Below the pieces are notes generated by a model. That model was given only the letters and a program-made list of their open reading frames with translations, was not told where the DNA came from and made no database searches. Of a stretch of DNA of 12,887 bases, positions 6,901 through 12,887 are shown piece by piece. Source of the stretch: Thiodiazotropha sp037384445 (GTDB lineage Bacteria; Pseudomonadota; Gammaproteobacteria; Chromatiales; Chromatiaceae); assembly GCA_037384445.1 (NCBI GenBank), contig JARRNY010000075.1:1-12887 (forward strand), written 5' to 3'. Position numbers and translations under genes: made by a program. Position 1 is the stretch's first letter; each line of letters begins with the position of its first letter.

Positions 6901-9033
6901 CTACTTCGGTACCAGAGGGTCGGGTTCCGCTGGCAATAAGGGGTGAGTGGGCGAGAAGAAGTGCTGCAACGGGGAGCCGGTGATCGGCCACTGGCGCTTC
7001 AATCGGTTGTCGGGAGCATCACCGGCGAAGGCCAGTACACTGTACTTGCCGTAGTGGGGCAGCTTGCGGGTCAGGCCCGGCAGACTCTCTCCAGAGTGGG
7101 TAGCGATCCAGAGACGGGGTGTTGGCGAGTCTGGGCTACGTGCGGTCAGTGCGAAGCTGTGATGGTCAGTGTCGAAGCTTTCGTTCCAGAGGCTGATGGT
7201 TTCGCCAGTTTGCGCAAAGGGGTAGTCAGACAGCTGGTCGAGAAAGTTGGGGGCGAATCGGTTCTCCCAGCCAAGAATAATGCTGGGTAGCTCTTTGGGC
7301 AGTTCCTCAATCTGGTTATCGAGCAGAATCTCCGCCTGCCGATAGTCCCTGGCCCAGGTTTCGGCCAGGGTCCGATAACCGGCCAGCAGCGCTTTATCGG
7401 CAGTGGCGGGCAGGATGATCTTGATCTGTTCGGCGCCAAACACCTGGCTCAGACTGGGCGGGGTCTCCGCTGAATCGAGACTGCGGAAGAGATCGAACCA
7501 GGGATCGACGACCAGAGACAGCACAGGGGCAGCCACCTCGATGCGGAAGGGTTGCTGATCGTTGTCCATCTCTATGCTCTCGATGTGGCTGGTGCCGTCG
7601 GCAAGTTGGAGCAGAATCGGCACTGACAGGTGAAAAGGCCGACTCGACTGGGTCTGTCGCAGCTGGCCGCTGACAGCATAGCCTGTGGAGATCTGCTCGA
7701 CACGAGGCGTTTCGAGGGTGAGCTGCGGTGCGCCGGTTCGAGTCACCCATTGGGAGAAAAAATCTCCCAGGGAGCGGGCGGAGACCGCCTCGAAGGCCTG
7801 CTGTAAATCGCTGAATCCGGCACTGCGAAAAAGGTTGTCGCGATAGAAGCGGCGAAGCCCTGCGATAAATACCTCATCGCCCAGTTGCCGGCGCAGCATG
7901 TGGAACAGCATCAGGCTTTTGCCATAGCCGACCGCCTGACTGGCGGTGGAGTGGCGACTGCGGAAATCAGACAGCGGGAAGTCGTTGTCGTGGCGCACGA
8001 AGTCGCTGTAGCGCTGTAGGGCGCTGCGCCGGTAGTCGCTGCCGCGTCCACCCTGTTCGGCCAGCAGATGATCGGCCAGATAGCTGGTCAGTCCCTCGCT
8101 CCAGTTGCCCTTGGCATAGTCCACATAGACGCTGTTGCCCCACCAGTTGTGCAGAATCTCATGCGGGTAGGAGGTGTGGAGAATGAAGGGCAGGCGAATT
8201 ACCTGGGAACCCAGCAGCGTGAAGGAGGGCATGCCGTAGCCGGTCTGCCAGAAGTTCTCCACCAGGGCGAACTTGGCATAGGGGTAGGGGCCGATGAGTT
8301 GCTGGTAGAGACGTAGATACTCTTCAGTGGCGTTTAGATAGCGCGATGCCAGCGCCGGGTCTGACTGGCGCAGGAAGACCTGGGCCTCGATCCCGTCGAC
8401 CGGTTGCCGGTAGAGTTGGAAAGGAGCAGCGATCAGATAGATCTCGTCCTGCAGCTGGCTTGCCTGCCAGCGAACCTGCTGTCGCCCCTCTTGTTCAGCG
8501 AGCATGGGCCCCATGCCCTGACTGACCGCCAGCCACCCGGAAGGCAGGTCGACGTCCAGGGTGAAGGTCTGCAGCTCATCGGCAAAACGGGGATACCAGC
8601 CGGTATTGCCATCCAGATGGATGCCTTGCGCAGAGATGGTGCCCGCTAGCCGTTCGCTGCTGCGGCCGGGGCTCTCTTTGAGCCGGGAGAGCGGGTGGGA
8701 GATGGGGCCTGCGTAACTGAGACTGAAGCGGTGACTGGCGCTGGGGAGCTGAATCCGGTAGGCGGTCAACGGTACTGGGCCATCGACGGGACCTTTCTCG
8801 ATGATCTCCACCCCGGGGGTCGGACTCATCGGGTCGAGCCCGCTGTGCAGCAGGAAATCTGGCGAACTGTCCGGCGCCAGGGTGATATCGGCCGTGACTT
8901 GGAGCCGACTCTCCTGCGGCTGCAGCCGGGTCTGTAGTGCCAGGTGCAGAAATTCAGCAGAGAAAGAGGGGCTGCAAAACCAGAGCAGAAGCGGCAGAAT
9001 GCAACCGATACAGGGTTTCTTTGTCTTAAACAT
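6901..9033 (-). CDS. Secreted M1-family (gluzincin) metallopeptidase
   Basis: A 710-residue exported protein: a signal peptide (1-26, ending PSFSA), an N-terminal beta-rich domain, a thermolysin-like catalytic domain, and a C-terminal domain (about 500-710) without recognised motifs. The zinc motif is HEILH (291-295) followed by NWWGNS and the third ligand Glu313 in NWSEG. Tyr370 (GYGKSLMLFHML) matches the transition-state tyrosine. Two points are unusual: 17 rather than 18 residues separate HEXXH from the Glu, and the GxMEN motif that binds the substrate N-terminus is replaced by GYGMPSFTLL, so aminopeptidase activity should not be assumed. The ATG at 9033 has GAGAG upstream and gives the signal peptide; the frame is open further, but that would overlap the divergent gene. 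It is transcribed apart from the lipid operon, with the promoter region and a hairpin between. Confidence 0.88.
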   Translation of the reverse strand: MFKTKKPCIGCILPLLLWFCSPSFSAEFLHLALQTRLQPQESRLQVTADITLAPDSSPDFLLHSGLDPMSPTPGVEIIEKGPVDGPVPLTAYRIQLPSASHRFSLSYAGPISHPLSRLKESPGRSSERLAGTISAQGIHLDGNTGWYPRFADELQTFTLDVDLPSGWLAVSQGMGPMLAEQEGRQQVRWQASQLQDEIYLIAAPFQLYRQPVDGIEAQVFLRQSDPALASRYLNATEEYLRLYQQLIGPYPYAKFALVENFWQTGYGMPSFTLLGSQVIRLPFILHTSYPHEILHNWWGNSVYVDYAKGNWSEGLTSYLADHLLAEQGGRGSDYRRSALQRYSDFVRHDNDFPLSDFRSRHSTASQAVGYGKSLMLFHMLRRQLGDEVFIAGLRRFYRDNLFRSAGFSDLQQAFEAVSARSLGDFFSQWVTRTGAPQLTLETPRVEQISTGYAVSGQLRQTQSSRPFHLSVPILLQLADGTSHIESIEMDNDQQPFRIEVAAPVLSLVVDPWFDLFRSLDSAETPPSLSQVFGAEQIKIILPATADKALLAGYRTLAETWARDYRQAEILLDNQIEELPKELPSIILGWENRFAPNFLDQLSDYPFAQTGETISLWNESFDTDHHSFALTARSPDSPTPRLWIATHSGESLPGLTRKLPHYGKYSVLAFAGDAPDNRLKRQWPITGSPLQHFFSPTHPLLPAEPDPLVPK

Positions 9034-9133
9034 ATTGAGCTCTCGGACTTGCAGGCTACGCCGTCGTTTCAGTCGGCCTAACGCATGGGCTGCGCAAGAC
9101 AATTTTTCAGACACTGACTTTGAGGGACATGCT
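9034..9133. other. Divergent intergenic region
   Basis: This 100-base gap separates the M1 peptidase (minus) from the ChaN-like gene (plus), so both promoters should lie here or inside the gene ends. I see no convincing -35/-10 pair on either strand and no strong palindrome. The ribosome binding site of the plus-strand gene (GAGGGA, 9122-9127) is clear. Confidence 0.5.
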
Positions 9134-10249
9134 GTGCTTCGATTGAGTTCCCTGATACTACTGCTGATCGGCATGATGACATGGGCACAGGCCGCTGAGA
9201 AAGCCCCCAATTCCGTTGTCGATCTGAGGACATTGATGAACATGGAGGGCTTGATCGAAAAGGTGGTGGACAAGCGCGTTGTCTACGTAGGCGAGTCCCA
9301 CGATCAGTATCAACACCATCTTAACCAACTGGCCGTGATCCAAGGGATGTACGCCAAACACCCGGATATGGCGATTGGCCTGGAATTTTTCTACCAGCCT
9401 TTCCAACCCGTTCTGGATCGTTATATCGCCGGCGAGATCGACGAGGCGGAACTGCTGCGCGGGACGGAGTATTTCGACCGCTGGCGCTTTGACTATCGTC
9501 TCTACCGGCCGATTTTTCGCTTTGCGCGTGAGCATGGAATCCCGCTGATCGCCCTCAACCTGGAGCGGGAGATCACCACGCAGGTTGGCAAGCAGGGGAT
9601 CAAGAGCCTTAGCGAGACGCAGCAGGCAAGGTTGCCCAGAGAGATCGAGCGTGACGGTGAGGCCTACAGAGCACGTCTTCAGTCCATCTTCGATCAACAT
9701 CCGCACCGGGAAGGCAGCAGCTTCGAAAACTTCCTCGAGGTACAGCTGTTGTGGGACGAGTCCATGGCGGAGCGTGCGGCCGACTGGTTGCAGGCCAACC
9801 CCGAGCGTCCGATGGTGATCCTGGCCGGTATCGGTCACCTGATCTATCGCCAGGGTATCCCTGATCGGCTGCAGCGGCGGCTGCCAGTGGAGAGCGCGGT
9901 CATCCTCAACGTGAGTCAGACCAATCAGCTGGATGCGGACATCGGCGACTATCTGGTGGTCGCTGCCCAGCAGGAGCTTGCGCCGGCCGGCAAACTGGGT
10001 GTGTTTCTCGATCTGCAAGAATCACCACCCAAAGTGACAGGTTTTGATGAGACCAGCGGTGCCGCGGAGGCAGGCATGAAAGCGGGCGATCATGTGCTGT
10101 CCATCGATGGCAGTGCGATTACGAGTTATGCCGATATCCGTATCCAGCTCCTCGATAAGACGGTGGGCGAGACGGTAGAGGTGGAAGTTGAACGGGAACG
10201 TCTGTTACTGGGTATGATACGCAAGAAATTGACTGTGACACTGAAGTGA
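9134..10249 (+). CDS. ChaN-like periplasmic protein with C-terminal PDZ domain
   Basis: A 371-residue exported protein. The signal peptide (1-20, ending TWAQA) has no lipobox cysteine, unlike ChaN lipoproteins. The ChaN-like domain (COG3016, DUF399; about 30-280) shows its two hallmarks: VYVGESHDQYQHH (51-62) and AGIGHLIY (231-238, His235). ChaN of Campylobacter binds haem and is iron-regulated; a haem or iron role here follows from family membership only. A PDZ domain follows (about 289-371, with SGAAEAGMKAGDHVLSIDG), a module that binds protein C-termini and suggests a partner or client protein. The start is a GTG at 9134 with GAGGGA 6 bases upstream; the frame is open upstream but runs across the divergent gene and lacks a signal. 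It leads a three-gene plus-strand group, 22 bases before trhP. Confidence 0.85.
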   Translation: MLRLSSLILLLIGMMTWAQAAEKAPNSVVDLRTLMNMEGLIEKVVDKRVVYVGESHDQYQHHLNQLAVIQGMYAKHPDMAIGLEFFYQPFQPVLDRYIAGEIDEAELLRGTEYFDRWRFDYRLYRPIFRFAREHGIPLIALNLEREITTQVGKQGIKSLSETQQARLPREIERDGEAYRARLQSIFDQHPHREGSSFENFLEVQLLWDESMAERAADWLQANPERPMVILAGIGHLIYRQGIPDRLQRRLPVESAVILNVSQTNQLDADIGDYLVVAAQQELAPAGKLGVFLDLQESPPKVTGFDETSGAAEAGMKAGDHVLSIDGSAITSYADIRIQLLDKTVGETVEVEVERERLLLGMIRKKLTVTLK

Positions 10250-10271
10250 TCTGCCTGGAATTTCCTGAAGC

Positions 10272-11588
10272 ATGAAAAAACCGGAACTGCTCTCCCCTGC
10301 GGGCACCTTGAAGAATGCCCGCTACGCCTTTGCCTATGGCGCAGACGCGGTCTATGCCGGGCTGCCCCGTTATAGTCTGCGCGTGCGCAACAACGATTTC
10401 CTGGAGGAGAATCTGGCCATCGGCATCGCAGAGGCGCATGCATTGGGCCGGCGCTTCTATCTGGCCTGTAATGTGATGCCCCATGGGGCCAAACTGAAGA
10501 CCTTTCTGCGTGACCTGCAGCCGGTGATCGAGATGGGGCCGGATGCCCTCATTATGTCCGACCCCGGCCTTATTCTCATGGTACGGGAGGCCTGGCCCGA
10601 GATGCCGGTGCATCTGTCGGTGCAGGCCAACACGGTAAATGCCGAGGCGGTTCGTTTCTGGCAACAGCAGGGATTGAGCCGGGTGATTCTCTCCCGTGAG
10701 CTTTCGCTGGAGGAGGTGGAGGCGATCCGTCAGGCCTGCCCCGATATGGAGCTGGAGGTTTTCGTGCACGGTGCACTCTGCATCGCCTATTCAGGGCGCT
10801 GTCTGCTGTCCGGGTATTTCAACCATCGGGATGCCAATCAGGGGACCTGCACCAACAGTTGCCGTTGGGACTACAAGCTGTCCCAGCCCGTCGAAGCGCC
10901 GAGGGTTTCACTCGGACCAAACGAGGTGGAACGGCACCCATCGGCGGAGGAGGTTTACTATCTTGAGGAGCCAAACCGGCCCGGAGAGCAGATGCCGGTG
11001 TTCGAAGACGAGCATGGTACTTACATTATGAATTCAAGAGATTTACGGGCAGTGGAACATGTCTCGCGGCTGGTAGCCATTGGTGTTGACTGTCTGAAGA
11101 TAGAGGGGCGAACCAAATCCCACTACTACACGGCGCGAACCAGCCAGGTTTATCGGCAGGCGATAGACGATGCGGTGGCTGACAGGCCATTCCAAACCCG
11201 GCTCATGAGCGATCTGGAGAGTCTGGCCAATCGGGGCTACACCGACGGCTTTTATCAGCGCCACGAATCGCAGGAATTGCAGAACTACCGTTATGGCAGC
11301 TCGCAGACCGAACGGCAGCAGTTTGTCGCGGAAGTGAAAGGGGTGGATGAGTCCTCCGGTTTGATACAGATCGATGTGAAAAACAAGATTCGTGTTGGGG
11401 ACCGGCTTGAACTGATGACTCCCCTCGGTAACCGGAGCTTTGTGCTGGAACGTATGCAAGACCTGCAAGGGAACGGCATGCAGGAGGCGCCGGGCGGAGG
11501 CTATCAGGTGTGCATCTCTGTGCCGGAAACGGTAACGGTAACGGAAACTGAAAACGGCCTGTTGTGCCGCTATCTCGAGTCGGCATGA
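10272..11588 (+). CDS. trhP: tRNA U34 hydroxylation protein TrhP (U32 family)
   Basis: A 438-residue protein matching YegQ/TrhP of E. coli (about 453). TrhP makes 5-hydroxyuridine at the wobble position of certain tRNAs, using prephenate, as the first step toward cmo5U/mo5U; the old name 'peptidase U32' is misleading. Visible: the N-terminal KPELLSPAGTLKNARYAFAYGADAVYAG block, HLSVQANTVNA, VFVHGALCIAYSGRCLLSGYF, and four cysteines (170, 177, 193, 197) that bind an iron-sulfur cluster in this family. The CLKIEGRTKSHYYTA block is also intact, and the C-terminal beta domain (about 345-435) is present. The gene follows the ChaN-like gene by 22 bases and its TGA overlaps the next ATG (ATGA), so the three are probably co-transcribed. 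The ribosome binding site is weak. Confidence 0.92.
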   Translation: MKKPELLSPAGTLKNARYAFAYGADAVYAGLPRYSLRVRNNDFLEENLAIGIAEAHALGRRFYLACNVMPHGAKLKTFLRDLQPVIEMGPDALIMSDPGLILMVREAWPEMPVHLSVQANTVNAEAVRFWQQQGLSRVILSRELSLEEVEAIRQACPDMELEVFVHGALCIAYSGRCLLSGYFNHRDANQGTCTNSCRWDYKLSQPVEAPRVSLGPNEVERHPSAEEVYYLEEPNRPGEQMPVFEDEHGTYIMNSRDLRAVEHVSRLVAIGVDCLKIEGRTKSHYYTARTSQVYRQAIDDAVADRPFQTRLMSDLESLANRGYTDGFYQRHESQELQNYRYGSSQTERQQFVAEVKGVDESSGLIQIDVKNKIRVGDRLELMTPLGNRSFVLERMQDLQGNGMQEAPGGGYQVCISVPETVTVTETENGLLCRYLESA

Positions 11589-12413
11589 AGATCGGTCTTA
11601 GAATTTGTGTGAACAGCCTTCAGGGCGCGCTGCAAGGTGTGCCCAGCCTGCTGCGACTCTTGGATGAGTATAAGATTCGCGCCTCCTTCTTTTTTGCGGT
11701 AGGACCTGATCGGAGCGGGCGGTTTTTGCGGCGCAACCCCCTGCAGCCCTGGCAGTCACAACTCTCTCTCGCTTCCAGGCTCTACGGCACACTGTTACTG
11801 CCGCCGGATTTGTCTCAGCGCGCATCGGACTCTATGCGTGCCGTGGAGGCTGCGGGACATGAGGTGGGGTTGCTTGCCTGCGACCGCTACGCCTGGGTGA
11901 CGAAAGCGGCATTCGCCGATGAAGTCTGGACGGAAAGGGAAGTTACCCGGGGAATAGAAGGATTCGCAAAGGTTTTCGGCAAACCGCCAAAAGCCTTCGC
12001 CGCTGCCGCCTGGCAGGTTAACCCGCACTTATTCAAATTGGAACAGGAGTTGGGATTCCAATACGCCAGCGATATCAGGGGGAAGTCCATGTTCCTGCCG
12101 GTGCTGCGGGAGGTGGAGTCAGATTGTCCACAAGTTCCGACCACACTGCCGACACTCGAAGATCTGTTGAAAAAGTCAGTACATTCTGCCGCATGGCCAT
12201 GTCTACTCGCTGAACGCAGAGATGGAAGGCATGGCATTTCTGCCCCTGATGGAGAAGCTGATTGTCATGTGGAAAGGGTTTGGGGAAGGGTTGACCACTC
12301 TGGGCGACATTTACGCCAGTGTGGATAGTGCGAGCTTAAGCCGGCATCAAGTGGGATGGTCGCAGGAGATGACGCAGGATTATCATGTGGCAACACAAGC
12401 CGTGCGGCTTTGA
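11585..12413 (+). pseudogene. Frameshifted ArnD/NodB-like polysaccharide deacetylase relative
   Basis: Related to ArnD (4-deoxy-4-formamido-arabinose-phosphoundecaprenol deformylase), a NodB-fold enzyme of about 300 residues; the restored product here is about 275. Family marks: MKIGLRI at the start, GVPSLLRLLDEYKIRASFFFAVGPD, HEVGLLACDRYAW, and TTLPTLEDLL. The first frame ends at 12328, but the ArnD-like C-terminus (GHVYSLNAEMEGM) lies in the next frame from 12171 to the TGA at 12411-12413. Removing one A from the AAAAA run at 12170-12174 joins them as LEDLLKSQYILPHGHVYSLNAEMEG. Expected metal ligands are missing: DVD becomes CVN (8-10), the HAWDHH motif reads LACDRY (97-102), and HAE reads NAE. 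So it is either a decaying gene, an inactive relative in a sequence with an assembly error, or rarely a programmed +1 shift. The start overlaps trhP by ATGA. Confidence 0.8.
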
Positions 12414-12425
12414 GGTGGGAGTTCG

Positions 12426-12887
12426 TCAGTTCCCGCAGATGAGACCATGTTCCTCGATATAACGCCCGCTGGGCCAGATTTCTCTCATAAAAAGAAGCTT
12501 ATTCTTTAGTTTTGGATAACCAATCAGCAAATCGTAGCCGTTACGTTTGGTAGCTCCCCACCGACGTTTGTGCTCAGTAAAGCCGCCAAGAAAATCATAT
12601 TTGCTGAGACCCTCTTCAATACATTGCTCAATATTGATATGTCGTAATACATTGCCGACGCCATTCACGTAGTCGGGATTGAGGCCTTCCTGTATCTGTA
12701 GAAAGTCGCCGTTATACGCATAACCCACCTGGACGGCTTGTATGTGGTTGTCATGCGTGAGAGCGGAAAATCTTAACCAGCCATTGTCGAGCGCTTTGGG
12801 CAGGAACTGTTTATAGAATTCGGTCTGGGCTGGTTTTCGAATGAATGCGCCTGGATCGTTCAGTTGCATTCTTCTCAGGTGGTGAAG
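12426..12887 (-). CDS. BioF2/FemAB-like acetyltransferase, C-terminal part (5' end beyond window)
   Basis: The visible 153 residues are the C-terminal half of a GNAT-fold protein of the Acetyltransf_6 / BioF2-like group (related to FemAB). The frame stays open to the edge (LHHLRRMQLNDPGAF), and the internal ATG at 12869 is not taken as the start because that segment fits the middle of the domain. Recognisable blocks: LPKALDNGWLRFSAL, GDFLQIQEGLNPDYVNGVGNVL, and IEEGLSKYDFLGG followed by HKRRWGA, the usual DFLxG...KxxW closing motif. Members of this group often work in cell-surface polysaccharide or peptidoglycan-related clusters; the substrate here is unknown. It converges on the ArnD-like gene with 12 bases between stops. 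Its base composition is clearly AT-richer than the rest of the window (two 60-base samples of 35% and 40% GC), suggesting later acquisition. Confidence 0.85.
   Translation of the reverse strand, partial: LHHLRRMQLNDPGAFIRKPAQTEFYKQFLPKALDNGWLRFSALTHDNHIQAVQVGYAYNGDFLQIQEGLNPDYVNGVGNVLRHINIEQCIEEGLSKYDFLGGFTEHKRRWGATKRNGYDLLIGYPKLKNKLLFMREIWPSGRYIEEHGLICGN

Noticed and set aside
8801..9133. Upstream extension of the ChaN-like gene
   Set aside because: It lies antisense to the peptidase coding region and would hide the signal peptide; the GTG at 9134 has a good ribosome binding site.
9034..9273. N-terminal extension of the M1 peptidase by 80 residues
   Set aside because: It would overlap the start of the divergent ChaN-like gene and bury the clear signal peptide that begins at 9033.
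11529..11545. Short tandem repeat (GGTAAC-like units) near the trhP 3' end
   Set aside because: Only two units, in frame and encoding a Val-Thr-rich strand; no sign of a functional repeat.
12417..12434. Possible bidirectional terminator between the convergent ArnD-like and acetyltransferase genes
   Set aside because: Only a 4-bp GGGA/TCCC stem with a long loop and no flanking T or A run.

Overview
The window (12,887 bases, GC-rich for most of its length) looks like chromosomal DNA of a gammaproteobacterium. The pointers are a TrhP/YegQ-type U32 protein, an ArnD-type deacetylase relative, a ChaN-like protein and an outer-membrane-directed lipid operon of the aryl-polyene (APE) type. A free-living or symbiotic environmental gammaproteobacterium would fit. 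The genus cannot be named from sequence alone.

Left half, minus strand, read right to left from 6729 to 263: seven tightly packed genes encode an acyl carrier protein, a hotdog-fold hydroxyacyl-ACP dehydratase, an LpxL/HtrB-like acyltransferase, a LolA-like periplasmic carrier, an MMPL/RND-type exporter, a small COG4648-type membrane protein and an AMP-forming acyl/aryl ligase. Most junctions overlap (TTGA, TGATG and TAATG forms), so this is one translationally coupled operon. The set matches the accessory and export half of APE/xanthomonadin-like clusters: activate a carboxylic acid, load it on ACP, dehydrate, transfer to a lipid, flip it out and carry it to the outer membrane. No ketosynthase, chain-length factor or ketoreductase is present in the window. 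A probable promoter with a palindrome over its -10 box lies upstream of the ACP gene. A head-to-head pair of REP-like hairpins with GTAG feet lies just beyond the ligase stop, near the left edge.

Middle: an independent minus-strand gene (9033-6901) encodes a secreted M1-family (gluzincin) peptidase with a slightly compressed zinc motif and no GxMEN motif. It is divergent, across 100 bases, from a plus-strand group: a ChaN-like periplasmic protein with a C-terminal PDZ domain, then the tRNA U34 hydroxylation protein TrhP (four-cysteine U32 protein), then an ArnD/NodB-like deacetylase relative that overlaps trhP by ATGA. The ArnD-like gene is frameshifted at an A5 run and has also lost the expected metal ligands, so it is either a decaying gene or a non-catalytic relative.

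Right edge: a convergent minus-strand fragment encodes the C-terminal half of a BioF2/FemAB-like acetyltransferase, in visibly AT-richer DNA. It runs off the window. Gene-free stretches are short: 1-262 (REP pair plus unassigned DNA), 6730-6900 (operon promoter and leader) and 9034-9133 (divergent intergenic region).
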